This document shows positions 49,136 to 61,640 of a DNA stretch of 64,000 nt, in pieces. The translations under genes and the position numbers were made by a program. The first letter of the stretch is position 1. Each line of letters begins with the position of its first letter. The stretch comes from Petrolisthes cinctipes. Taxonomy: Eukaryota > Arthropoda > Malacostraca > Decapoda > Porcellanidae. The notes beneath the pieces are model-generated. The model had not been told where the DNA came from. It saw nothing but the letters and a program-made list of their open reading frames with translations, and made no database searches. The stretch covers positions 62,001 to 126,000 of the forward strand of contig JAWQEG010001376.1 of assembly GCA_033782935.1 (NCBI GenBank), read 5' to 3'.

Positions 49136-50099
49136 CACCCAAAAATTCAATATTTTTGGGTCCCAGAAGCGATCTGTACATGTCTACTCAGTGCTAGATT
49201 GTTTTGAAAATATAGGCTTAAAACATGCTAAAAATCGATATTTAATGTGTCCCAAGTCGATATGTGAATGCATGTTCTGTACCCGTTTATATCTCAAATT
49301 TAGGCTCAAAACAAACGAAAATTCTATATTTTTGGGTCTCAGAAGCGATCTGTATATGCCTACTCCGTGTTTGAGTATTTTCAAAATACATGCCCAAAAC
49401 ATGCTGAAAATCGATATTTTAGCTGCCCATAGTCGATATGTGCACGCATCTTCTGTACCCGTTTATATCTCAAATTCAGGATCAAAAAACACCCGAACAT
49501 TTAATATTTTTGGGTCCCAGAAGCGATCTGTACATGCCTACTCCGTGTTAGAGTACTTTCAAAATACAGGCCATAAAAAATGCTGAAAATCGATATTTTA
49601 GGTGCCCAAAGTCGATATGTGCATGCATCTTCTGTACCCGTTTATATCTCAAATTCAGGCTCAAAACACCCGAAAATTCGATATTTTTGGGTCCCAGAAG
49701 CGATCTGTGCATGCCTACTCCGTGTTAGAGTACTTTCAAAATTCAGGTTTAAAACATGCTAAAAATCGATATTTAAGGTGCCCAAAGTGGATATGTGCAT
49801 TCATCTTCTGTTCCCGATTATATCTCAAATTCAGGCTCAAAATACCCGAAAATTCGATATTTTTGGGTCCAAGAAGCGATCTGTACATGCCTACTCCGTG
49901 TTAGAGTACTTTAAAAATACAGGCCATAAAAAATGCTGAAAATCGATATTTTAGGTGCCCAAAGTCGATATGTGCATGCATCTAATGTACCCGTTTATAT
50001 CTCAAATTCAGGCTCAAAACACCCGAAAATTCGATATTTTTCGGTCCCAGAAGCGATCTGTGCATGCCTACTCCGTGTTAGAGTACTTTCAAAATTCAG
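49136..50099 (+). repeat. Mixed monomers with a dimer register (353 bp)
   Basis: The CAGGCCATAAAAAATGCTG variant occurs near 49569 and 49922, 353 bp apart, with similar flanking monomers. The same variant recurs near 59783 and 61897. Nothing other than satellite is present. Confidence 0.75.
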
Positions 50100-50660
50100 G
50101 CCCAAAACATGCTGAAAATCGATATTTTAGGTGCCCAAAGAGGATATGAGCATGCATCTTCTGTACCCGATTATATCTCAAATTCAGTCTCAAAATACCC
50201 GAAAATTCAATGTTTTTGGGTCCCAGAAGCAATCTGTACATGCCTATTCCGTGTTAGAGTATTTTCAAAATACAGGCCCAAAACATCTGAAAATCGATAT
50301 TTTGGGTGCCTTAAAGTCGATATGTGCATGCATCTTCTGTACCCGTTTATATCTCAAATTCTGGCTCAAAACACCCAAAAATTCGATATTTTTGGGTCCC
50401 ATAAGCGACTTGTACATGCCTACTCTTTGCTAGAATGTTTTCAAGATACAGACACAAAATATGCTCAAAATCGATATTTTAAGTGCTAAAAGTCGATATG
50501 TGCATGCATCTTCAGTACTCGTTTATATCTCAAATGCAGGCTCAAAATACCCGAAAATTCAATATTTTTGGGTCCCAGAAGCGATCTGTACATGCCTACT
50601 TCGTGTTAGAGTATTTTAAAAAAACAGGCCAAAAACATGCTGAAAATCGATATTTGAGGT
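50100..50660 (+). repeat. Block duplicated at +2288 bp, copy 1
   Basis: About three monomers recur at 52388-52948, exactly 13 monomers downstream. Shared variants are CCCAAAGAGGATATGAGC, TTCAGTCTCAAAATACCCG, TCAATGTTTTTGGG and GGGTGCCTTAAAGTCG. A CATCTGAAAATCG loss near 50284 is private here. The right part overlaps the family of the dispersed 1-kb block, showing that block duplications are nested. Confidence 0.82.
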
Positions 50661-50729
50661 GCCCAAAGTCGATATGTGCATGCATCTTCTGTACCCGTTT
50701 ATATCTCAAATTCAGGCTCAAAACACCCG

Positions 50730-51476
50730 AAAATTCGATATTTTTGGGTCCCAGAAGCGATCTGTGCATGCCTACTCCGTGTTAGAGTACTTTCAAAATT
50801 CAGGCCCAAAACATGCTAAAAATCGATATTTAAGGTGCCCAAAGTGGATATGTGCATGCATCTTCTGTACCCGATTATATCTCAAATTCAGGCTCAAAAT
50901 ACCCGAAAATTCGATATTTTTGGGTCCAAGAAGCGATCTGTACATGCCTACTCTGTGTTAGAGTATTTTCAAAATATAGGCTTAAAACATGCTAAAAATC
51001 GTTATTTTACGTGTCCAAAGTCGATATGTGCATACATCTTTTATACCCGTTTATATCCCAAACTCAGGCTCAAAACACTCGAAAATTCGATATTTTTGGG
51101 TCACAGAAGAGATCTGTACATGCCTACTCAGTAATAGAATATTTTCAAAATATAGGCTCAAAACAAGCTAAAATTCGATATCTTAGGTACTCAATGTCGA
51201 TATGTGCATGCGTATTCTGTACCCGTTTATATCTCAAATTCAGGCTCAAAACACCCGAAAATTCGATATTATTGGGTCCCTTAAGCGATCTGTAAATGCC
51301 TACTCCGTGTTAGAGTATTTTCAAAATACAGGCCCAAAACATGCTCAAAATCGATATTTTTGGTGCAAAGAGTCGATATGTGCATGCATCTTCATTACCT
51401 GTTTACATATCAAATTCAGGCTCAAAACACCCAAAAATTCGATATTTTTGGGTCCCAGACGCGATCTGTACATGCC
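50730..51476 (+). repeat. Block duplicated at +2993 bp, copy 1
   Basis: About four monomers recur at 53723-54469 (17 monomers plus 1 bp). Shared variants are CGATATTTAAGGTGCCC, CGTTATTTTACGTGTCC, CGATATCTTAGGTACTC, GGTGCAAAGAGTCG and CATTACCTGTTTACATATC. Confidence 0.85.
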
Positions 51477-52387
51477 TATTCCGTGTTACAGTACTTTCAA
51501 TATACAGGCCCAAAACAAGCTGAAAATCGATATTTTAGGTGCCCAAAGTCGATATGTGCATGCATGTTCTGTACCCTTTTATATCCCAAATTCAGGATCA
51601 AAACACCCGAAAATACGATATTTTTGGGTCCCAGAAACAATCTGTACTTGTCTACTCAGTGCAAAAATGTTTTCAAAATATAGGCTTAAAACATGCTAAA
51701 ATTCGATATTTTAGCTCCACATAGTCGATATGTGCATGCATCTTCTGTACCCGTTTATATCTCAAATTCAGGCTCAAAACACCCGAAAATTCGATATTTT
51801 TGGGTCCCAGAAGCGATCTGTACATGCCTACTCCGTGTTAGAGTACTTTCAAAATTCAATCACAAAACATGCTATAAATCGATATTTAAGGTGCCCAAAG
51901 TGGATATGAGCATGCATCTTCTGTACCCGATTATATCTCAAATTCAGGCTCAAAATACCCGAAAAATCGATATTTTCGGGTCCAAGAAGCGATCTATACA
52001 CGCCTACTCTGAGTTAGAGTATTTTCAAAATATAGGCTTAAAACATGCTAAAAATCGTTATTTTACGTGTCCAAAGTCGATATGTGCATACATCTTTTGT
52101 ACCCGTTTATATCCCAAATTCAGGCTCAAAACACCCGAAAATTCGATATTTTTGGGTCACAGAAGCGATCTGTACATGCCTACTCCGTGTTAGAGTATTT
52201 TCAACATACAGGCTCAAAACAAGCTAAAAATCGATATCTTAGGTACTCAATGTTGATATGTGCATGCGTATTCTGTACCCGTTTATATCTCAAATTCAGG
52301 CTCAAAACACCCGAAAATTCGATATTTTTGGGTCCCAGAAGCGATCTGTGCATGCCTACTCCGTGTTAGAGTACTTTCAAAATTCAG
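51477..52387 (+). repeat. Mixed monomers
   Basis: Ordinary array sequence that reuses the TTTTAGCTCCACATAGTCG subtype (near 51712), also seen near 8460, 27937, 60869 and 63164. Nothing other than satellite is present. Confidence 0.75.
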
Positions 52388-52948
52388 GCCCAAAACATGC
52401 TGAAAATCGATATTTTAGGTGCCCAAAGAGGATATGAGCATGCATCTTCTGTACCCGATTATATCTCAAATTCAGTCTCAAAATACCCGAAAATTCAATG
52501 TTTTTGGGTCCCAGAAGCAATCTGTACATGCCTATTCCGTGTTAGAGTATTTTCAAAATACAGGCCCAAAACATGCTGAAAATCGATATTTTGGGTGCCT
52601 TAAAGTCGATATGTGCATGCATCTTCTGTACCCGTTTATATCTCAAATTCAGGCTCAAAACACCCAAAAATTCGATATTTTTGGGTCCCATAAGCGACTT
52701 GTACATGCCTACTCTTTGCTAGAATATTTTCAAGATACAGACACAAAATATGCTCAAAATCGATATTTTAAGTGCTAAAAGTCGATATGTGCATGCATCT
52801 TCAGTACTCGTTTATATCTCAAATGCAGGCTCAAAATACCCGAAAATTCAATATTTTTGGGTCCCAGAAGCGATCTGTACATGCCTACTTCGTGTTAGAG
52901 TATTTTCAAAAAACAGGCCAAAAATATGCTGAAAATCGATATTTGAGG
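52388..52948 (+). repeat. Block duplicated at -2288 bp, copy 2
   Basis: This is the partner of 50100-50660 and passes without a break into the third copy of the dispersed 1-kb block. Confidence 0.82.
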
Positions 52949-53716
52949 TGCCCAAAGTCAATATGTGTATGCATGTTCTGAACCCTTTTATATCCCAAAT
53001 TCAGGCTCAAAACACCTGAAAATTCGATATTTTTGGGTCCCAGAAGCGATTTGTATATGTCTACTCAGTGCTAGAATGTTTTCAAAATATAGGCTTAAAA
53101 CATGCTAAAATTCGATATTTTAATTGTCCAAAGTCGATTTGTGTATACCTCTTTTGTACCCGTTTATATCCCAAATTCAGGCTCAAAACACCCAAAAATT
53201 TAATATTTTTGGGTCCCAGAAGCGATCTGTACATGCCTACTCAGTGATAGAATATTTTCAAAATATTGGCCAAAAACATACTAAAAATCGATATTTTGGG
53301 TGCCCAAAGTCTATAAGTGCATGCATCTTCTGTACACGTTTATATCTCAAATTCAGGCTGAAAACACCTGAAAATTAGATATTTTTGGGTCCCAGAAGCG
53401 ATATGTACATGCCTACTCCTTCTTAGAATGTTTTAAAGATACAGACCCAAAGCATGCTCAAAATCGATATATTAGGTGCAAAAAGTCGTTATGTGCATGC
53501 ATCTTCAGTATCCATTTATATCTCAAATTCAGGCTCAAATCACCCGAAAATTAGGTATTTTTGGGTTCCAAAAGCGATCTGTACATACCTACTCCTTACT
53601 AGAATGTTTTCAAGATACAGACCCAAAACAAGCTCAAAATCGATATTTTAGGTGCAAAAAGTCGATATGTGCCAGCATCTTCAGTACCCGTTTATATCTA
53701 AAATTCAGGCTCAAAA
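52591..53716 (+). repeat. Dispersed 1-kb block, copy 3
   Basis: It is closely similar to 48010-49135 at every diagnostic variant. Private changes include GTCGTTATGTGC near 53487 and CTGAACCCTTTTATATCCC near 52978. Confidence 0.88.
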
Positions 53717-53722
53717 CACCCG

Positions 53723-54469
53723 AAAATTCCATATTTTTGGGTCCCAGAAGCGATCTGTGCATGCCTACTCCGTGTTAGAGTACTTTCAAAATTCAGGCCC
53801 AAAACATGCTAAAAATCGATATTTAAGGTGCCCAAAGTGGATATGTGCATGCATCTTCTGTACCCGATAATATCTCAAATTCAGGCTCAAAATACCCGAA
53901 AATTCGATATTTTTGGGTCCAAGAAGCGATCTGTACATGCCTACTTTGTGTTAGAGTATTTTCAAAATATAGGCTTAAAACATGCTAAAAATCGTTATTT
54001 TACGTGTCCAAAGTCGATATGTGCATACATCTTTTGTACCCGTTTATATCCCAAACTCAGGCTCAAAACACCCGAAAATTCTATATTTTTGGGTCACAGA
54101 AGAGATCTGTACATGCCTACTCAGTAATAGAATATTTTCAAAATATAGGCTCAAAACAAGCTAAAATTCGATATCTTAGGTACTCAATGTCGATATGTGC
54201 ATGCGTATTCTGTACCCGTTTATATCTCAAATTCAGGCTCAAAACACCCGAAAATTCGATATTTTTGGGTCCCTTAAGCGATCTGTACATGCCTACTCCG
54301 TGTTAGAGTATTTTCAAAATACAGGCCCAAAACATGCTCAAAATCGATATTTTTGGTGCAAAGAGTCGATATGTGCATGCATCTTCATTACCTGTTTACA
54401 TATCAAATTCAGGCTCAAAACACCCAAAAATTCGATATTTTTGGGTCCCAGACGCGATCTGTACATGCC
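53723..54469 (+). repeat. Block duplicated at -2993 bp, copy 2
   Basis: This is the partner of 50730-51476, with few substitutions (for example CCCGATAATATCTC here for CCCGATTATATCTC). Confidence 0.85.
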
Positions 54470-54589
54470 TACTCAGTGCTAGATTGTTTTCACGATACAG
54501 ACTCAAAATATGCTCAAAATCTATATTTTAGGTGCAAAAAGTCGATATGTGCATGCATCTTCAGTACCCGTTTATATCTCAAATGCAGG

Positions 54590-57230
54590 CTCAAAACACC
54601 CAAAAATTCAATATTTTTGGGTCCCCGAAGCGATCTGTACATGTCTACTTAGTGCTATAATCTTTTCAAAATATAGGCTTAAAACATGCTAAAAATCGAT
54701 ATTTTACGTGTCCAAAGTCGATATGTGCATACATCTTTTGTACCCGTTTATATCCCAAATTCTGGATCAAAACACCCGAAAATTCGATATTTTTGGGTCA
54801 CAGAAGCGATCTGTACATGCCTACTCAGTAATAGAATATTTTCAAAATATAAGCTCAAAACAAGCTAAAAATCGATATCTTAGGTACCCAATGTCGATAT
54901 GTGCATGCGTATTCTGTACCCGTTTATATCTCAAATTCAGGCTCAAAAAACCCGAAAATTCGATATTTTTGGGTCCCAGAAGCGATCTGTACATGCCTAC
55001 TCCGTGTTAGAGTATTTTTAAAATACAGGCCCAAAACATGCTGAAAATCGATATTTGCGGTGCCCAAATTTAATATGTGTATGCATCTTCTGTACCCGTT
55101 TATATCCCAAATTCAGGCTCAAAACACCCGAAAATTCGATATTTTTGGGTCCAAGAAGCGATCTGTACATGCCTACTCTGTGTTAGAGAGTTTTTAAAAT
55201 ATAGGCCCAAAACATGCTAAAAATCGATATTTTGGGTTCCCAAAGGTGATATCTGCATCCATCTTCAGTACCCGTTTATATATCAAATTCAGGCTAAAAA
55301 CGACAGATAATTCAATATTTTTGGGTCCCAGAAGCGATCTGCACATGCCTACTCAGTGCTAGAATTTTTTCAAAATATAGGCTCAAAACATGCTAAAAAA
55401 TCGATAATTTAGGTGCTTAAAGTCAATATGTGCATGCATCTTCTGTACCCGTTTATATCTCAAATTCAGGCTCAAAACACCCGAAAATTCGATATTTTTG
55501 GGTCCCAGAAGCGATCTTTACATACCTACTCCGTGTTAGAGTACTTTCAAAATTCAGGCCCAAAACATGCTGAAAATCGATATTTTAGGTGCCCAAAGTG
55601 GATATGAGCATGCATCTTCTGTACCCGATTATATCTCAAATTCAGTCTCAAAATACCCGAAAATTCAATGTTTTTGGGTCCCTGAAGCAATCTGTATATG
55701 CCTATTCCGTGTTAGAGTATTTTCAAAATACAGGCCCAAAACATGCTAAAAATCGATATTTTTGGTCCCCAAAGTTGATATCTGCATGCATCTTCAGTAC
55801 CCGTTTATATCTCAAATTCAGGCTAAAAACGACAGAAAATTCAATATTTTTGGGTCCCAGAAGCAATCTGTACATGCCTACTCAGTGCTAGAATGTTTTC
55901 ACGATATAGACCCAAAATATGCTCAAAATCGATATTTTAGGTGCAAAAAGTCGATATGTGCATGCATCTTCAGTACCCATTTATATCTCAAATGCAGGCT
56001 CAAAACACCCGAAAATTCGAGATTTTTGGGTCCCCTCAGCGATCTGTACATGTCTACTTAGTGTTAGAATCTTTTCAAAATATAGTCTTAAAACATGCTA
56101 AAAATCGATATTTTACGTGTCCAAAGTCGATATGTGCATACATCTTTTGTATCCGTTTATATCCCAAATCTGGATCAAAATACCCGAAAATTCGATATTT
56201 TTGGGTCACAGACTCGATCTGTACATGCCTACTCCGTGTTAGAGTATTTTCAAAATACAGGCCCAAAACATGCTGAGAATCGATATTTGAGTTGCCCAAA
56301 GATAATATGTAAATGGATCTTATTTACCCGTTTATATCTCAAATTCAGACTCAAGACACCCGAAAATTCGGTATTTTTGGGTCCCAAAAGCGACTTGTAC
56401 ATGCCTACTCTTTGCTAGAATGTTTTCAAGATACAGGCCAAAAATATGCTCAAAATCGATATTTTAGGTACAAAAATTGGATATGTGCATGCATCTTCAG
56501 TACCCGTTTATATCTCAAATGCAGGCTCAAAATTCCCGAAAATTCGATGTTTTTGGGCCCCAGAAGCAATCTGTACATGCCTATTCAGTGTTAGAGTATT
56601 TTCAAAATACAGGCCCAAAACATGCTGAAAATCAATATTTGAGGTGCCAAAAGTCAATATGTGTATGTATCTTCTGTACCCGTTTATATCCCAAATTCAG
56701 GCTCAAAACACCCGAAAATTAGATATTTTTGGGTCCCAGAAGCGATCTGTACATGCCTACTCTGTGTTAGAGTATTTTCAAAATATAGGCCTAAAACATG
56801 CTAAAAATCGATATTTTAGGTGTCCAAAGTCGATATGTGCATGCATCTTCTGTATCCGTTTATATCTCAAATTCAGGCTCAAAACACCCGAAAATTAGAT
56901 ATTTTTGTGTCACAGAAGATATCTGTACATGCCTACTTCGTGTTAGAGTATTTTCAAAATACATGCCCAAAACATGCTGAAAATCGATATTTTGGGTGCC
57001 CAAAGTCTAAATGTGCATGCATCTTCTGTACCCGTTTATATCTCAAATTCAGACTCAAGACACCCGAAAATTCGATATTTTTGGGTCCCAGAAGCGAATT
57101 GTACATGCCTACTCTTTGTTAGAATGTTTTCAAGATACAGCCCAAAAATATGCTCAAAATCGATATTTTTTGGTGCAAAAAGTCGATATGTGCATGGATC
57201 TTCAGTACCCGTTTATATCTCGAATGCAGG
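54590..57230 (+). repeat. 15-monomer higher-order repeat, copy 1 (2641 bp)
   Basis: This is the longest tandem unit found. Variants recur at +2641 bp (15 x 176 + 1) over about 2 kb: TCAGTAATAGAATATTTTC, CGATATTTGCGGTGCCC, CCCAAATTTAATATGTG, GGTGATATCTGCATCCATC, AACGACAGATAATTC, CACGATATAGACCC, CACAGACTCGATCTG and GATCTTATTTACCCG. The last monomers (56974-57230) recur near 59264 at another offset (about 2290 bp), so the second copy has lost about two monomers. Confidence 0.88.
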
Positions 57231-59250
57231 CTCAAAACACCCAAAAATTCAATATTTTTGGGTCCCCGAAGCGATCTGTACATGTCTACTTAGTGCTATA
57301 ATCTTTTCAAAATATAGGCTTAAAACATGCTAAAAATCGATATTTTACGTGTCCAAAGTCGATATGTGCATACATCTTTTGTACCCGTTTATATCCCAAA
57401 TTTTGGATCAAAACACCCGAAAATTCGATATTTTTGGGTCACAGAAGCGATCTGTACATGCCTACTCAGTAATAGAATATTTTCAAAATATAAGCTCAAA
57501 ACAAGCTAAAAATCGATATCTTAGGTACCCAATGTCGATATGTGCATGAGTATTCTGTACCCGTTTATATCTCAAATTCAGGGTCAAAACACCTGAAAAT
57601 TCGATATTTTTGGGTCCCAGAAGCGATCTGTACATGCCTACTCCGTGTTAGGGTATTTTTAAAATACAGGCCCAAAACATGCTGAAAATCGATATTTGCG
57701 GTGCCCAAATTTAATATGTGTATGCATCTTCTGTACCCGTTTATATCCCAAATTCAGGCTCAAAACACCCGAAAATTCGATATTTTTGGGTCCAAGAAGC
57801 GATCTGTACATGCCTACTCTGTGTTAGAGAGTTTTTAAAATATAGGCCCAAAACATGCTAAAAATCGATATTTTGGGTTCCCAAAGGTGATATCTGCATC
57901 CATCTTCAGTACCCGTTTATATCTCAAATTCAGGCTAAAAACGACAGATAATTCAATATTTTTGGGTCCCAGAAGCGATCTGCACATGCCTACTCAGTGC
58001 TAGAAGTTTTTCAAAATATAGGCTCAAAACATGCTAAAAAATCGATAATTTAGGTGCTTAAAGTCGATATGTGCATGCATCTTCTGTACCCGTTTATATC
58101 TCAAATTCAGGCTCAAAACACCCGAAAATTCGATATTTTTGGGTCCCAGAAGCGATCTTTACATACCTACTCCGTGTTAGAGTACTTTCAAAATTCAGGC
58201 CCAAAACATGCTGAAAATCGATATTTTAGGTGCCCAAAGTGGATATGAGCATGCATCTTCTGTACCCGATTATATCTCAAATTCAGTCTCAAAATACCCG
58301 AAAATTCAATGTTTTTGGGTCCCTGAAGCAATCTGTATATGCCTATTCCGTGTTAGAGTATTTTCAAAATACAGGACCAAAACATGCTAAAAATCGATAT
58401 TTTTGGTGCCCAAAGTTGATATCTGCATGCATCTTCAGTACCCGTTAATATCTCAAATTCAGGCTAAAAACGACAGAAAATTCAATATTTTTGGGTCCCA
58501 GAAGCAATCTGTACATGCCTACTCAGTGCTAGAATGTTTTCACGATATAGACCCAAAATATGCTCAAAATCGATATTTTAGGTGCAAAAAGTCGATATGT
58601 GCATGCATCTTCAGTACCCATTTATATCTCAAATGCAGGCTCAAAACACCCGAAAATTCGAGATTTTTGGGTCCCCGAAGCGATCTGTACATGTCTACTT
58701 AGTGCTAGAATCTTTTCAAAATATAGTCTTAAAACATGCTAAAAATCGATATTTTACGTGTCCAAAGTCGATATGTGCATACATCTTTTGTATCCGTTTA
58801 TATCCCAAATTCTGGATCAAAACACCCGAAAATTCGATATTTTTGGGTCACAGACTCGATCTGTACATGCCTACTCCGTGTTAGAGTATTTTCAAAATAC
58901 AGGCCCAAAACATGCTGAGAATCGATATTTGAGGTGCCCAAAGATAATATGTGAATGGATCTTATTTACCCGTTTATATCTCAAATTCAGACTCAAGACA
59001 CCCGAAAATTCGGTAATTTTGGGTCCCAAAAGCGACTTGTACATGCCTACTCTTTGCTAGAATGTTTTCAAGATACAGGCCAAAAATATGCTCAAAATCG
59101 ATATTTTAGGTACAAAAATTGGATATGTGCATGCATCTTCAGTACCCGTTTATATCTAAAATGCAGGCTCAAAATTCCCGAAAATTCGATGTTTTTGGGC
59201 CCCAGAAGCAATCTGTACATGCCTATTCAGTGTTAGAGTATTTTCAAAAT
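57231..59250 (+). repeat. 15-monomer higher-order repeat, truncated copy 2
   Basis: It follows copy 1 through the GATCTTATTTACCCG monomer (near 58960) and the GGTACAAAAATTGGATATG monomer (near 59110). It then switches to the sequence found near 56974, skipping about two monomers. Private changes include TTTTGGATCAAAAC near 57401 and GTTAGGGTATTTTT near 57648. Confidence 0.86.
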
Positions 59251-59526
59251 ACATGCCCAAAACATGCTGAAAATCGATATTTTGGGTGCCCAAAGTCTAA
59301 ATGTGCATGCATCTTCTGTACCCGTTTATATCTCAAATTCAGACTCAAGACACCCGAAAATTCGATATTTTTGGGTCCCAGAAGCGAATTGTACATGCCT
59401 ACTCTTTGTTAGAATGTTTTCAAGATACAGCCCAAAAATATGCTCAAAATCGATATTTTTTGGTGCAAAAAGTCGATATGTGCATGGATCTTCAGTACCC
59501 GTTTATATCTCGAATGCAGGCTCAAA
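59251..59526 (+). repeat. Monomers shared with 56961-57230
   Basis: CCCAAAGTCTAAATGTGC, CAGACTCAAGACACCCG, GAAGCGAATTGTACATG and TTTTTTGGTGCAAAAAGTCG repeat the end of copy 1 of the 15-mer at an offset of about 2290 bp. Confidence 0.8.
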
Positions 59527-60790
59527 ACACACGAAAATTCGATATTTTTGGTTCCAGAAGTGATCTGTACATGCCTACTCAGTAATAGAATATTTTTAAA
59601 ATATAGGCCCAAAACAATATAAAAATCTATATTTTAGGTGCGCAAAGTCGATATGTGAATACATCTTCTGTACCCGTTTATATCTCAAATTCAGGCTCAA
59701 AACACCCGAAAATTTAATATTTTTGGGTCCCAGAAGCGATCTGTACATGCCTACTCCGTGTTAGAGTACTTTAAAAATACAGGCCATAAAAAATGCTGAA
59801 AATCGATATTTTAGGTGCCCAAAGTCGATATGTGCATGCATCTACTGTACCCGTTTATATCTCAAATTCAGGCTCAAAACACCCGAAAATTCCATATTTT
59901 TGGGTCCCAGAAGCGATCTGTGCATGCCTACTCCGTGTTAGAGTACTTTCAAAATTCAGGCCCAAAACATGCTGAAAATCGATATTTTGGGTGCCCAAAG
60001 AGGATATGAGCATGCATCTTCTGTACCCGATTATATCTCAAATTCAGTCTCAAAATACCCGAAAATTCAATGTTTTTGGGTACCAGAAGCAATCTGTACA
60101 TGCCTATTCCGTGTTAGAGTATTTTCAAAATACAGGCCCAAAACATGCTGAAAATCGATATTTGAGTTGCCCAAAGTTAATATGTGTATGCATCTTCTGT
60201 ACCCGTTTATATCCCAAATTCAGGCTCAAAACTCCAGAAAATTCGATATTTCTGGGTCCCAGAAGCGATCTGTACATGCCTACTCTGTGTTAGAATATTT
60301 TTAAAATATAGGCCCAAAACATGCTAAAAATCGATATTTTGGGTGCCCAAAGGTGATATCTGCATGCATCTTCAGTACCCGTTTATATCTCAAATTCAGG
60401 CTAAAGACGACGGAAAATTCAATATTTTTGAGTCCCAGAAGCGATCTGCACATGCCTACTCAGTGCTAGAATGTTTTCAAAATATAGGCTCAAAACATGC
60501 TAAAAAATCGATAATTTAGATACCCAAAGTCGATATGTAAATGCATCTTCTGTACCCGTTTATATCTCAAATTAAGGCTAAAAACGACGGAAAATTCAAT
60601 ATTTTTTGGTCCCAGAAGCGATCTGTACATGCCTACTCAGTGCTAGAATGTTTTCACGATACAGACTCAAAATATGCTCAAAATCTATATTTTAGGTGCA
60701 AAAAGTCGATATGTGCATGCATCTTCAGTACCCGTTTATATCTCAAATGCAGGCTCAAAAAACCCAAAAATTCAATATTTTTGGGTCACA
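59527..60790 (+). repeat. 12-monomer higher-order repeat, copy 1 (2114 bp spacing)
   Basis: Seven to eight monomers recur about 2114 bp downstream (12 monomers plus 2 bp). Shared variants include AACACACGAAAATTCG, GGTGCGCAAAGTCG, CAGGCCATAAAAAATGCTG, CATCTACTGTACCCG, CTAAAGACGACGG and TTAGATACCCAAAGTCG. Confidence 0.85.
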
Positions 60791-61640
60791 GAAGCGATCT
60801 GTACATGTCTACTTAGTGCTATAATATTTTCAAAATATAGGCTTAAAACATGCTAAAATTCAATATTTTAGCTCCACATAGTCGATATGTGCAAGCATCT
60901 TCTGTACATGTTAATATCTCAAATTCAGGCTCAAAACACCCGAAAATTCGATATTTTTGGGTCCCAGAAGCGATCTGTACATGCCTACTCCGTGTTAGAG
61001 TATTTTTAAAATACAGGCCCAAAACATGCTGAAAATCGATATTTGAGGTGCCCAAATTTAATATGTGTATGCATCTTCTGTACCCGTTTATATCCCAAAT
61101 TCAGGCTCAAAACACCCGAAAATTAGATATTTTTGGGTCCCAGAAGCGATCTGTACATGCCTACTCCGTGTTAGAGTACTTTTTGAATTTCAGGCCCAAA
61201 ACATGCTAAAAATCGATATTTTAGGTGCCCAAAGTGGATATGAGCATGTATCTTCTGTACCCGTTTATATCTCAAATTCAGACTCAAGACACCCGAAAAT
61301 TCGATATTTTTTGGTCCCAAAAGCAACTTGTACATGCCTACTCTTTGCTAGAATGTTTTCAAGATACAGACCAAAAATATGCTCAAAATCGATATTTTAG
61401 GTACAAAAATTGGATATGTGCATGCATCTTCAGTACCCGTTTATATCTCAAATGCAGGCTCAAAATTCCCGAAAATTCGATGTTTTTGGGCCCCAAAAGC
61501 AATCTGTACATGCCTATTCAGTGTTAGAGTATTTTCAAAATACAGGCCCAAAACATGCTGAAAATCAATATTTGAGGTGCCAAAAGTCAATATGTGTATG
61601 TATCGTCTGTTCCCGTTTATATCCCAAATTCAGGCTCAAA
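60791..61640 (+). repeat. Mixed monomers between the 12-mer copies
   Basis: The segment contains the TTTTAGCTCCACATAGTCG subtype (60869) and the CTTTTTGAATTTCAGG subtype (near 61180). The latter also occurs near 29660, again linking the two ends of the diverged zone. Nothing other than satellite is present. Confidence 0.75.
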
